DNA of 64,000 nt from Thermoplasmatales archaeon I-plasma (GCA_001856825.1 ATMD01000001.1:1-64000), one strand, 5' to 3'; positions 8,033-17,039 are shown, counted from the first letter of the stretch. Made by a program: numbers and translations. Notes: generated by a model from the letters alone, not told the origin.

Positions 8033-8612
8033 GTCTCCCTTTTGCCCTTATGGAAGGTCTGGACTTCACGGTCCCCTTGCCTTTCGTGGCCAGCCCTCTC
8101 GATTTCTTTCCTGCTGTTGATAGTCCCCTGAATACCCTTCCCTTCTGAACATTTTCAGATGTCCACTTCAGGTTCTTGTCCTTAGAAATTGCTGGAACTT
8201 TTGGGTCAACGAACATCACTTCATAGAATTTGTGTTTTCCATCCTCTGCCAGGTAGTAGGAATTCAGAAGCACGAGGTTGGGGTATCTCCTTTGCGCCCT
8301 TTCTTCCGCTATCCACTTTGAGCTTTTCCCGTGAGTGATCTTGTTATAACCGTATCTCCTGGGTCTCCTGCCACCAAGTATCTTTGCCTTGTGGAGTCCT
8401 CCCCTGCTGACCTTCACCCTAACTACGACGAATCCAGGTTTTGCCTTATAACCGAGCGCCCTAGCCCTCGACAATTTAGTTGGAGTTGAAATTCTCTCTA
8501 CTGTGCCTGATGCTCTCCACTCTGTCATTCTCTCTCTTACCATTCCTTTCATTTCTTCCTTCGATGTCAGAAAGTTTTCAGGCTGGAACGAATAACTACT
8601 TTTTGAGGGCAA
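8019..8612 (-). CDS. rpl15e: 50S ribosomal protein L15e
   Basis: At 197 residues it has the normal L15e length. Diagnostic stretches are RARALGYKAKPGFVVVRVKV, RGGLHKAKILGGRRPRRYG and VLNSYYLAEDGKHKFYEV-type sequence, with a very basic C-terminus ending in RLRRH. It starts at TTG, supported by GGTG seven bases upstream, with a TATA-like TATATA farther upstream (near 8650). No in-frame ATG would retain the conserved N-terminal region. Confidence 0.96.
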   Translation of the reverse strand: MPSKSSYSFQPENFLTSKEEMKGMVRERMTEWRASGTVERISTPTKLSRARALGYKAKPGFVVVRVKVSRGGLHKAKILGGRRPRRYGYNKITHGKSSKWIAEERAQRRYPNLVLLNSYYLAEDGKHKFYEVMFVDPKVPAISKDKNLKWTSENVQKGRVFRGLSTAGKKSRGLATKGKGTVKSRPSIRAKGRLRRH

Positions 8613-8770
8613 TTTACTTCACCTTTGAGCAAAGAGGATTGTGACTTGTTATATATTGATTTCCCACGCATCAAGTGTTATATTGTGTCAGATGAGATGT
8701 TCTCCCTAAGAACAGTTTTCAGTGGAAATGATTCATAACTCTAATATACGCCTCTCCTATCTGAAGAAAG

Positions 8771-9280
8771 ATGAGCAGCATAAGAATAGACCTTCCCCCA
8801 GATAAGGCGGCGATAATACTCAAGAGAATCCAGAACAGGCTCAGCACTTACAAGGGTTATAAGGCAGGAACGGACGCAAGGATATCATCTCAGGCCCTTG
8901 GGGACGATATAGAAAAGAGGATTGAGGTCTCATCGACAAATTTCAGGGCGGCAATAGATAACTTGGAGATGTACGATAAGCACGCTGAGAAGGTGAAAGC
9001 AGAGGAAGTGCTGAAGATGATAGAAGGCCTCAAGGAAAAGAGGGTCATTGTCCCATCAGAGCCACTTCTAGTTGATGAGGCACAGATCCAGAAGTTCTAC
9101 CTCCTTGACGAATCTGGCTTCAGGAATTCAATCGACCTTCTGGACAACATCAACAGTTTCAGGTCAGCTTCAATATCCGGTGACTTTGACGAAGGCATAC
9201 TGAACAAGATCAAGGAAAATATAGAAAAAATAAGCAGTTTCGTTGACGAAAAGAATTCGTCACTCAACAGTAAAAGTTAG
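8771..9280 (+). CDS. Hypothetical helical protein
   Basis: A 169-residue, highly charged protein that appears mostly alpha-helical with possible coiled coil between residues 50 and 85. No signal peptide or membrane segment is visible, and no family is recognised. It is a single gene upstream of the convergent MDR dehydrogenase, which it overlaps by 4 bp. Base use is like its neighbours, supporting a real gene. Confidence 0.6.
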   Translation: MSSIRIDLPPDKAAIILKRIQNRLSTYKGYKAGTDARISSQALGDDIEKRIEVSSTNFRAAIDNLEMYDKHAEKVKAEEVLKMIEGLKEKRVIVPSEPLLVDEAQIQKFYLLDESGFRNSIDLLDNINSFRSASISGDFDEGILNKIKENIEKISSFVDEKNSSLNSKS

Positions 9281-10290
9281 AATTTTATGTATGCCTTGCC
9301 GAACAGTTCCCTGTTCTTCATGGCCCTATAAGCCTCTCCAACTTCTTCCAGTGAATAGACCTTCCCTACAACGGGGGTTATCTTGCCCTCGCTTGATAGC
9401 TTCAGCGCCTTCTCCACGCTCTTCTTTGTTGAACTCACGCTGCCTGCAATTGAATTGCCTTTGAGTATCAGGTTTCCGAGTGGAAGACTCACTGGATTGA
9501 CATCAACGTTCCCCACTACCACTACCCTCCCTCCAAACTTAAGTGACCTGAACCCGTCCATGAAGGTTGGCGATCCTACCGTTTCAAGCACAATATCAAC
9601 GCCCTCCTTGGATATTTCCTTCACCTTTTTAGAGAAGTCACTTCCGCTAACAACAAAATCAGCGCCAGCCTTCCTTATCCCTTCACTCTTCCATTCGCTG
9701 CTTGTCTCTGCTATAACAGTCGCGCCCAGGGCCTTCCCAATCTGGACTGCATGTGATCCAACACCGCCTCCTGCCCCTGTAATGAGCAAAGTCTGCCCCT
9801 CCCTCAGTCCACCAACAACATCCAGTGCCTGGACGACCATTCCTGTCACGCAGGCAGCTATGGCAGCGGCCTCAGGACTCACATTCTGGGGAACCTTCAC
9901 GAGAGATATTTCCGGTATGTTGATATATTTCCTATAAGCGCCGTTCATGCTTTCTCCGAATGTTTTCTTGTCCCTGCAAAGGTTTTCCCTGCCTGACCTG
10001 CAGTATTCACAGACCCCGCAGGGGACGTAAATGAGACTTGTAACCCTGTCCCCAACCTTGAATTTTGTCACCTTGGGGCCAACTTTCCTGACCGTTCCAG
10101 AAATTTCGTGGCCTGGAACTATTGGAAGCACCAGTCTTGGCATGAAACCTTCCATTGTGAGTATATCCCTGTAACAAATTCCGGTCTCGATCTGTTCTAC
10201 TTGAACTTCATCCTCCCTCAAAGGTTCAATCTCTATCTCTTGAACCCGAGGGTACTCCTTTGTCTTGGTAAGGACTGCCGCTTTCTGCAT
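9277..10290 (-). CDS. Zinc-dependent MDR dehydrogenase, acryloyl-CoA-reductase-like
   Basis: A 337-residue medium-chain dehydrogenase. It has the catalytic-zinc region ICYRDILTMEG with PGHEISG, the four-cysteine structural zinc lobe CGVCEYCRSGRENLC, and the NADP-binding GAGGGVGSHAVQ. The CYRD motif, PRLVLPIVPGHE and the ending LFGKAYIKF resemble the archaeal acryloyl-CoA reductases of Sulfolobales more than ethanol dehydrogenases; that subfamily call is from memory of those sequences. The substrate could equally be another enal or alcohol. It stands alone, divergent from nothing obvious, and its stop overlaps the convergent hypothetical gene by 4 bp. Confidence 0.75.
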   Translation of the reverse strand: MQKAAVLTKTKEYPRVQEIEIEPLREDEVQVEQIETGICYRDILTMEGFMPRLVLPIVPGHEISGTVRKVGPKVTKFKVGDRVTSLIYVPCGVCEYCRSGRENLCRDKKTFGESMNGAYRKYINIPEISLVKVPQNVSPEAAAIAACVTGMVVQALDVVGGLREGQTLLITGAGGGVGSHAVQIGKALGATVIAETSSEWKSEGIRKAGADFVVSGSDFSKKVKEISKEGVDIVLETVGSPTFMDGFRSLKFGGRVVVVGNVDVNPVSLPLGNLILKGNSIAGSVSSTKKSVEKALKLSSEGKITPVVGKVYSLEEVGEAYRAMKNRELFGKAYIKF

Positions 10291-10319
10291 GTTTCTGAAT
10301 CAACTATTGGAATAAATGC

Positions 10320-11327
10320 TTATAGAGATTTTGCAACCTCATCCCTTGCAAGCGACATGTTCCTGAGCTTCTCGAAACCAACTTCCCTGCTCCTTGTCCT
10401 CAGTCCACAATCTGGGTTGATCCTGAGTCTTTCTGGCTCAATGTACTTCAAGGCATATTCTATTCTTTCCCTTATCAGAGGAATGGGTTCCAGGTAGTCC
10501 CTGTGTATGTCCGTTACCCCAAGTCCCAGGCTTATCTTCCTTGTCATAGTGTCCGCCGTCTCCTTGAATCTTCTCACGTCTTCATACCCCTTCCTTTCCC
10601 CTTCAAGCGAGATCGGATCCCTGTTCGCAAATTCCAGGTTGTATACAGACACATTAAGCGAAGGTGCAATATCGAAAAGAAGGCCGTAATCGGTGCTGTA
10701 GCAGACATGAAGGTGCGTTTCAATGCCTTCAATACCCTTCACGCTCTCATTCACCGAGTCGAGGACGATGTTCATCTCCTCCGGGTGGGTCGTAGCGGCA
10801 GGCTCGTCTATCTGTATCTGGAGTGTGCCTTCCCCCCAGGCAGATTTCAGGTCCCTTATTTCCTCATTCATTATCTTCCCGAAAGCCATAGCGAGTTCCT
10901 CCCTGCTCTTGTAGTGGTCATTGAAGGACCAATCCATGAGAGTATATGGCCCCGTGACTGGTATCTTTATGTTGTTCTTCTTCAGTTCCTTGAAAAGCTG
11001 GACCTCTTCTATGTGAAATGGCTTCTTCCTGAGTATGTCGCCGTAAACGCTCCCCTTGTTGTAGTACCTGTTGTCAAACGATCTGACCGGTCCAAAAATT
11101 TCTACGCCTTCCATCCTAGAAATGGGATGTTCATACATCTCCCACCTGAACATCTCTCCTCCCACTCCAACGTTCATCAGACCGCTCTTCTCAAAAAGAT
11201 CAAGAGTTTCCAACGTAGCCTTCTTGGCGACTTCAATGAACTCGTCTTCTTTGTAAGACCTGAATTTAGACGAGAGGTAGGTTGGTTTCCTGAAACTGCC
11301 TATCTCCTGCGTAACAAGATCCATCAT
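10320..11327 (-). CDS. Methionine synthase catalytic (C-terminal MetE-type) subunit
   Basis: This 335-residue protein is the zinc-binding barrel of cobalamin-independent methionine synthase, which methylates homocysteine. Zinc ligands are visible as HLHVC (H207, C209), LEFANR (E232) and NPDCGLRTR (C307). IDEPA in QIQIDEPAATT is the family substrate motif. It is separate from the N-terminal domain, which is encoded just upstream with an ATGA overlap. The methyl donor in this lineage is not shown by sequence. Confidence 0.9.
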   Translation of the reverse strand: MMDLVTQEIGSFRKPTYLSSKFRSYKEDEFIEVAKKATLETLDLFEKSGLMNVGVGGEMFRWEMYEHPISRMEGVEIFGPVRSFDNRYYNKGSVYGDILRKKPFHIEEVQLFKELKKNNIKIPVTGPYTLMDWSFNDHYKSREELAMAFGKIMNEEIRDLKSAWGEGTLQIQIDEPAATTHPEEMNIVLDSVNESVKGIEGIETHLHVCYSTDYGLLFDIAPSLNVSVYNLEFANRDPISLEGERKGYEDVRRFKETADTMTRKISLGLGVTDIHRDYLEPIPLIRERIEYALKYIEPERLRINPDCGLRTRSREVGFEKLRNMSLARDEVAKSL

Positions 11328-12196
11328 TCACCACCCTTGAAGCTGAAAATCTTCTTGTCTGCAATGACCCTTGGTAAGAAATCAAAACTCTCTGTGTTTG
11401 CAACCACCATTTTTTGGAAATCTTCTGAGTATTGTTTGACTTTCTGTAAGATACCATCGTTGATCCTTGTTGATTGGGCATCAACTATCTTGATACCCGG
11501 GACTTCGCAGTACTTTGAGTACGTGTAAGGGTTGTCAGAAATGATAGAAAAGAATTTCATTCCTTCTAGAGCCTTTAGTTTCTCTGCGCTGCCCGTTAAA
11601 ACGAGGAATGTAGTAACAGCTTCTGTTATTTCACCATAAATTCCGATGTCATCAGATTCGAAAGGTTCGTATATTAACAGCCTTTTCATCTTTATCTTCT
11701 TAATGATTTCAAGGTAAGTATCTTTCAATCTTTCTTTAATGTCCATGAAGTTACCTGTTATTTTACTCATCTTCAGCAGTGAGTTGATCCCAGGAAGGAA
11801 ATATAGGTAAGATTCACTGTCGAGTTCGTGATAAGCCGGCAAAGGAGGGTTTTCCTCAACTTCCCTGAACTCATTCATTTCAAGGAGTTTTCCAATTTTC
11901 TCTATCTCAGGCTCTCGATAGAAGGTGTTAGTTGCTTTGTACCTAGCTAGCGGGCCTAGTTTGATTCCATCTATGGATAGTACGACAGGACGTAGCAGAT
12001 CGTACCAGTTGAAGAGCGGGTCCGTAAAGTAATCAATGGACGCCTCGTTCATTAGATCGTAGTATCTTCTAGATTCCTCTTCTATTATTGATGAGGTTTC
12101 CTTTGACGTTAGTTGACCCTTCTCCCATTTCCCGTAAGCTTTCCGTAGATTCTCACTCCTAGGGTATATGCCATACAGTAAAGAAATCAGTTCCAT
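11324..12196 (-). CDS. Methionine synthase N-terminal-domain-like subunit
   Basis: A 290-residue protein that begins with YGIYPRSENLRKAYGKWEKG, like the start of MetE (the GFPR-x-G-x-x-REL-K-A segment), and carries DPLFNWYDLLRP with the MetE-like tail ending in VIADKKIF. It lacks zinc ligands and so should be the regulatory/folate-side half-barrel of a split MetE. Its stop overlaps the start of the catalytic subunit by 4 bp, so the two are made together. Confidence 0.75.
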   Translation of the reverse strand: MELISLLYGIYPRSENLRKAYGKWEKGQLTSKETSSIIEEESRRYYDLMNEASIDYFTDPLFNWYDLLRPVVLSIDGIKLGPLARYKATNTFYREPEIEKIGKLLEMNEFREVEENPPLPAYHELDSESYLYFLPGINSLLKMSKITGNFMDIKERLKDTYLEIIKKIKMKRLLIYEPFESDDIGIYGEITEAVTTFLVLTGSAEKLKALEGMKFFSIISDNPYTYSKYCEVPGIKIVDAQSTRINDGILQKVKQYSEDFQKMVVANTESFDFLPRVIADKKIFSFKGGE

Positions 12197-12468
12197 GTTT
12201 CCTTTCTCCTATTTACAATTCCAAATGATGTTCCAATCTGGCCATCGAATTCTGTCTTTCTACCCGAGTTATTAGAACTCATTGGTAAATTTGTTAATGT
12301 CCTATATGATATTAAATATTCTTAACCCTGAAAGGAAAAATTTGTGTGGTTATTAGCAACCATGTAGAGCTTCCCAATAAGTAAATTGTGGGGCTTCAAT
12401 TACTTTCAAACAAAAAACAATTAAAAAATATGAACAGGGTCGTAAAGATCTCTTCGTCCGGCCTTGCT

Positions 12469-14457
12469 TCATTTCACTTTGTCCCCCATTATCTTTAGCG
12501 TGCTTCTGGCGCTGAGCATAGCGAGTGTTGCGATTCCGGTCACGGCTACAAGGAATGCGATAATTACGATATCAAATAGCGATGGAGGATCCTCCATTGT
12601 AGCTTGAGTGCTGGCAGACTTGATGCTGTTCAAGGAAGTTGTAACTACGCCAAGATTGGTCTCGATAGTGGCGGTGTTGTTTGATACATCAGTAATGGTT
12701 CCGGTTAAATTACCAAGACAGGTTTCGATGTACGCATATGAGTTATTTAGCCATGGGGTGTCAATGTTCGTATCAAATATGCTGGTGTTGATATCGTCAA
12801 GGGAAGCTTCAATATTTCCGTCAGTCGTCATAAGATCGGCAGTATCCCCAGAAATTTTTACAATAGTTGAATTGAGCGATTTCAGGGGGATCTGGATATT
12901 TCCTATAGAGGTGTTCATTTGGATCATTCCCTGATGTATGGCGTAGATAGTTGCATTTATTGAATTCAATGACGTCTTGATGGACCCTACATCAGTCTGC
13001 AAAATCGCATAATCTCCGTCCATTCCCTTGAAGGAGGCATTCAGTGATTCAATCGAAGTTGTGACGTCACCGATTGATGTCTCAATCTGCGCTTCTCCTG
13101 AAGTTACTGATGTAACTGTTGTGCTTAAGGACGAAAGCGAAGTTTGAACGATTCCGACGTCTGTTATTAGAGTGGCCTCTCCCTTACTTATAGATTGAAC
13201 CGAAGCATTGATACTCCCCAGAGGTACCTGCAAACTCCCAACATCAGTCAAAATTGTTGCTTGTCCATTGTTTATGTTTTTAATTGTAGCACCTATGGCA
13301 TTTAGATTTGTACTTACGTTGCCAACAGAAGTTTCGAGATTTATTGTGTTACCTTTAACCGATATTATAGTGGCATTTATTGATGATAAAGATGTCTTAA
13401 CCATACCGAGCGTCGTGTTGAGATATGATATTCCAGAACTAATTCCTACGACGGTAGCATCTATTGAATTAAGGTTAGTTGTCATAGTTCCAAACGATGT
13501 CTGCAATTCTGCAACATCTCCATTTATTGAAACAACAGCCGCATTCAGTTGAGAAATTGGTATCGAAAGGCTCTGATTTATAGAGTTGGTGATTTCTGCC
13601 AACTGATTAGAAGTTATTCCATAAAGATAAGCTCCATCTCCTTGTATCAGCTTTATAGAATAACCAGAAATGGAGATGGGAGATCCAAGGACGGTAAAAC
13701 TTGACGAGTAAGTGTAATATGCAGTTGCAACCAACACTGGTGGGGTTGTTTTCCCATTTGAGGTATCTAAATATTCGTAGAGAGAAAAGTTGACTTCCAA
13801 AATTCCTGATGAAAAAGTCCAGGAGTTCACTTGTGAAGAAACTATGACCGTTCCCTGTGGATTAAATGGATAAAGTAATATTTGACTTACATTGCTAGAA
13901 GAAGTAAAATTAGCACTGCCCTTTACCATGTAGTTTCCTGCCATAGACTCTGACTGATATTGCATCCATATTTGCGACCCTTGGGCAATTAAGTTAACCT
14001 GCCCTATCTCTTGACCAGTTGAGACTGTTACAGGAATAATCTGATAACCAACATTCCACCACATGCCTGGTTGGTCATTAGGCATTTCAAATGAAAAGAA
14101 TAGGTAGTACCCCGAAGGATTCAAATTGCCGGTATATGCTGGAAAGGCATCAAGAGTCTCGTAAGAAGAACCGTTTAGAGTAACTGTCACCATGTAGTAA
14201 GACACAGAAGGAACAGTACTACCCAGGTAATATGACTCATTTATCAATTGCCCAGGAAAGGCATTCATAGGACCTGTCTGAACCGAGCTTAGAGGAACAG
14301 GAGACAGGTAATTGTCAGGCATAGCTCCAGTTCCATTTGAATTGAGCTTCGATTCATTTGCGAAGTTGTGATTGAAGACCGCGGTTCCATAAGCACCGAA
14401 AACAATTGTTGCCAATATAAGAAAGATCACTATTTTCCTATCGAAGTGACTACCCAT
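12469..14457 (-). CDS. Secreted membrane-anchored coiled-coil stalk protein with 28-residue repeats
   Basis: A 662-residue surface protein. Residues 8-27 form a signal/anchor helix, residues 45-290 a Ser/Thr/Tyr-rich beta-type globular region, and residues about 628-650 a C-terminal membrane helix followed by a short basic tail. Between residues 303 and 615 the sequence repeats with an exact 28-residue period (register marks at 303, 331, 359 and so on to 611). Each repeat has hydrophobic residues in 4-3 heptad spacing and conserved VG and S-I-N-A-T elements. Many repeats carry an N-x-S/T glycosylation sequon at the same position. Charged residues are rare. No family is recognised. It probably forms a long extracellular stalk linked to the S-layer or an adhesin; that role is inferred. 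Confidence 0.85.
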   Translation of the reverse strand: MGSHFDRKIVIFLILATIVFGAYGTAVFNHNFANESKLNSNGTGAMPDNYLSPVPLSSVQTGPMNAFPGQLINESYYLGSTVPSVSYYMVTVTLNGSSYETLDAFPAYTGNLNPSGYYLFFSFEMPNDQPGMWWNVGYQIIPVTVSTGQEIGQVNLIAQGSQIWMQYQSESMAGNYMVKGSANFTSSSNVSQILLYPFNPQGTVIVSSQVNSWTFSSGILEVNFSLYEYLDTSNGKTTPPVLVATAYYTYSSSFTVLGSPISISGYSIKLIQGDGAYLYGITSNQLAEITNSINQSLSIPISQLNAAVVSINGDVAELQTSFGTMTTNLNSIDATVVGISSGISYLNTTLGMVKTSLSSINATIISVKGNTINLETSVGNVSTNLNAIGATIKNINNGQATILTDVGSLQVPLGSINASVQSISKGEATLITDVGIVQTSLSSLSTTVTSVTSGEAQIETSIGDVTTSIESLNASFKGMDGDYAILQTDVGSIKTSLNSINATIYAIHQGMIQMNTSIGNIQIPLKSLNSTIVKISGDTADLMTTDGNIEASLDDINTSIFDTNIDTPWLNNSYAYIETCLGNLTGTITDVSNNTATIETNLGVVTTSLNSIKSASTQATMEDPPSLFDIVIIAFLVAVTGIATLAMLSARSTLKIMGDKVK

Positions 14458-14571
14458 TCTTGGCCCCCCAATTAATGAGATTCACAAAATATAACTCGGT
14501 TTCTCTTTTATTATGTAATACCGTATGATGCCCAGGTAATTTTAGTAAGAATATTCATGAAATCTAAAGGT

Positions 14572-14598
14572 CCACTTATAAACAATTTCTATAAGTGG
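14572..14598. repeat. Inverted repeat at M20 peptidase promoter
   Basis: CCACTTATA (14572-14580) and its exact complement TATAAGTGG (14590-14598) are separated by 9 bp. Both arms overlap TATA-like sequence 45-70 bp before the peptidase ATG, so it may be an operator. A chance repeat is not excluded. Confidence 0.45.
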
Positions 14599-14642
14599 TC
14601 ATTAAAGCTTATCTCGTTGCTCATCATTATCTGCAGATAAGA

Positions 14643-15827
14643 ATGACCGACAAGAGCTACTTCATTGACTTGTATTCAAGGATGATAGAAATCAACTCAG
14701 TAAATCCTTCCGGTGGAGGAAGGGGGGAAGCTGAAAGAGCTGAATTCCTAAAGAAAGAAGTATTGAAATGGAGCAAGGACATAAAATTTGAGGAATATGT
14801 CGCCGAATCAGACGGGATAAAGAGACCAAATCTTCTTTTTTTGTTCGATAAGGGGAAAGAAAAAACTGTTTGGTTCGTAGCCCATATGGATACAGTAAGT
14901 GAAGGGGACCTTACACTTTGGAAGTATCCGCCTTTCAAAGCGACAATTGAAGGAGACAGGATCTACGGAAGAGGTACCTGTGACAATGGTCAGGGCGCAA
15001 TCTCATCATTATTTACGTTGAAGTACTTCATTGATCATCCAGATGAAATGAAGAGCAACGTTGGTGTCATCATGGTCTCCGATGAGGAAGCAGGAAGTAA
15101 GTATGGCATTGATTTCGTCTTGAAAAAGAGGAAGTTTTCTAAGAATGACAAGTTCATCGTTCCGGATTTCGGAACTCCTGACGGAAGTTCTGTTGAGGTT
15201 GCAGAGAAAGGACTTGCGTGGCTCAAGATAACTGTTGTTGGGAAGCAGTGCCATGCCTCTACACCTGATGCGGGAAAAAATGCGCACAGACTGGCAAGGG
15301 AGCTGGAGATGAGGATAGACAACAATCTTCATTCCACGTACAATGCATCAGATCCAGAATTCACTGTTCCAGTAAGCACCTTCGAACCTACAAAGGTAGA
15401 GCCAGGCACCTCTTCTGTAAACATCATTCCAGGGAAGGAGAGTTTCTATTTTGACATGAGAATCCTTCCTAAGTACAAGCTGGATGATGTTTTCGGAACT
15501 GTCAAAAAGATAGCTAACCAGTTCGAGAAAGAAAAAAGCGTTGAAGTAAAGATAGATGTTGTCAACAGGGCAGATCCATCATCCAACACCCCAGAAGGTA
15601 AACAATTTGTTCAAAAGTTCATAGAAAGCGTAAAAAAACTGAGGGGAATAGAAGTAAAGAGTGTGGGCATTGGTGGAGGGACTTGTGGGGCCTTCTTCAG
15701 GAACAAGGGTCTTGACACAATAGTATGGGGGACGCTAGACGAAACAGAGCATATGCCTAATGAATACGCAAAGCTATCAAACGTCTTCGGAGATGCAGAT
15801 GTTTTCATAGATTTCATAAAGAACTGA
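14643..15827 (+). CDS. M20 family metallopeptidase / deacylase
   Basis: A zinc-dependent amidohydrolase of the ArgE/DapE/CPG2 group, 394 residues from this ATG. Metal ligands can be read as VAHMDT (H), GTCDNGQG (D), SDEEAG (E-E), PDFGTPDG (D) and EHMPNE (H). The dimerisation (lid) domain is inserted around residues 180-300 and starts with VAEKGLAWLKITVVG. The 16-codon upstream extension begins within the inverted repeat and lacks family similarity, so MTDKSY was chosen. It may be a dipeptidase or a succinyl-diaminopimelate desuccinylase type enzyme; the sequence alone does not decide. Confidence 0.88.
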   Translation: MTDKSYFIDLYSRMIEINSVNPSGGGRGEAERAEFLKKEVLKWSKDIKFEEYVAESDGIKRPNLLFLFDKGKEKTVWFVAHMDTVSEGDLTLWKYPPFKATIEGDRIYGRGTCDNGQGAISSLFTLKYFIDHPDEMKSNVGVIMVSDEEAGSKYGIDFVLKKRKFSKNDKFIVPDFGTPDGSSVEVAEKGLAWLKITVVGKQCHASTPDAGKNAHRLARELEMRIDNNLHSTYNASDPEFTVPVSTFEPTKVEPGTSSVNIIPGKESFYFDMRILPKYKLDDVFGTVKKIANQFEKEKSVEVKIDVVNRADPSSNTPEGKQFVQKFIESVKKLRGIEVKSVGIGGGTCGAFFRNKGLDTIVWGTLDETEHMPNEYAKLSNVFGDADVFIDFIKN

Positions 15828-16277
15828 AGAAGATTCAAACTCTGTTCTTAAGCCAAAATCTTGTTACTTGTAAAGCCAAATCCAGCATTTACTATCAAAA
15901 ATATGCGGTTCAGGAGGTCCATAGGGATTGCTGGAAGGGATAAGACCCGGTATAGGGAATTTCCCAGTTTCATCTAATTCAGTAGAATGTACCCCTACGG
16001 ATTGAGACGGGAGGGGTATGCTCCCTCGCATGATAGATAAGTAATGTTTTATACTTTGAAAAAGAGGAAGTTAAATGGTTCTTAACCTTTGAAGGAAACT
16101 TAAGATTTTTAAAAAGAGTGCTAAGTTAAAAATTCCGTACTACACGTGAAAAATCAATAAATAGTGCTGCGTATCTTACTAGCTAGAAATTGAAGTATTT
16201 TCATTAAATATTTAAGTTCAAAATCGATAAGGGTATGAAGGTCTCTCTAGGGGGGCTTTCAGAGAGGATCAGATACC
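15828..16277. other. 450-bp gap with hairpins and short ORF remnants
   Basis: No complete gene is visible. A hairpin TACCCCT (15990-15996)/AGGGGTA (16012-16018) overlaps an alternative hairpin GGGAG (16009-16013)/CTCCC (16021-16025), so only one can form at a time. Two short open stretches on the plus strand end at TAA: NMRFRRSIGIAGRDKTR ends near 15977 and MYPYGLRREGYAPSHDR ends near 16042. These could be scraps of a decayed insertion-sequence ORF, but I cannot confirm the family. The last 80 bp hold the AT-rich promoter of the next gene. Confidence 0.4.
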
Positions 16278-17039
16278 ATGATAGCAGCTGAGCAAAGGAT
16301 TTCTCAGCTAGAAAGATCGCTCAAAAAGGAAGTTGAAAAGAATAATGCAGAGCGTGACCTCTACAAGATAGGTTCAATAGAATTCGAACTTTCACAACTG
16401 TACAAACTATCTGGGAAAACGGATAAGTCCAGTGAAATGCTAAAGGAAGCGTCACTTTCTATCCAGAATCCAGAATGCAAAGGCGGAAGGAGGAAGCAGA
16501 AACTTTCAGACATGATATCCTACTGCATGAATAATCCAACAGTTCCACCAATTATCAAGATCCCGGCTAGATTCAGGTATATAAGTCCCATCATACTCAT
16601 AGTTGGATATGTTGGCGGGTATGTAGCATATCTCATCAAGACGATTTCCTACAATGCTTTCTTTGCTGTAATAATTGGTGCATTCATAGCGAGCATGGCT
16701 GCAGCTGGAGTAGTGAGCTCTTCTTTCGCAAAGGAACTAAGGAAGAATTACAACCCTTCACAGCCGTTCATACCTGGAACATCAGGCAATGTAACCAACA
16801 ACGAACGAACCCCGGATGATGAGGTGGATGATGCCAGAGCCGAACTAGCCCTTGCAAACATGTACTTTTCGATAAAGAATTTTGATGAGATGGAATTCCA
16901 CTTGAACAAGGCAAAGAGAATACTTAGCGACCCGACCACTAATCAGTCAAGAAAGAAGGAGCAAGCAGTTGGGATTCTGGAAAGGCTCGAGAAAACCCTG
17001 CAGGAAAAGAAACCCTCGGATCATCTTGGCTTGTACTGA
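16278..17039 (+). CDS. TPR-like membrane protein
   Basis: A 253-residue protein with helical, TPR-like segments on both sides (ERDLYKIGSIEFELSQLYKLSG near the N-terminus, and RAELALANMYFSIKNFDEME-type sequence near residue 195) flanking a hairpin of two membrane helices at about residues 97-150. The soluble helices are probably cytoplasmic. The chosen ATG follows GAGAGGATC. A leaderless ATG 43 bp upstream (16235) sits in another frame and would join this ORF if one G of a six-G run (16250-16255 area) were absent. The function is unknown. Confidence 0.65.
   Translation: MIAAEQRISQLERSLKKEVEKNNAERDLYKIGSIEFELSQLYKLSGKTDKSSEMLKEASLSIQNPECKGGRRKQKLSDMISYCMNNPTVPPIIKIPARFRYISPIILIVGYVGGYVAYLIKTISYNAFFAVIIGAFIASMAAAGVVSSSFAKELRKNYNPSQPFIPGTSGNVTNNERTPDDEVDDARAELALANMYFSIKNFDEMEFHLNKAKRILSDPTTNQSRKKEQAVGILERLEKTLQEKKPSDHLGLY

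Noticed and set aside
15840-16040. 5S rRNA, SRP or RNase P RNA in the 450-bp gap
   Set aside because: None of the conserved cores I know for these RNAs is present.
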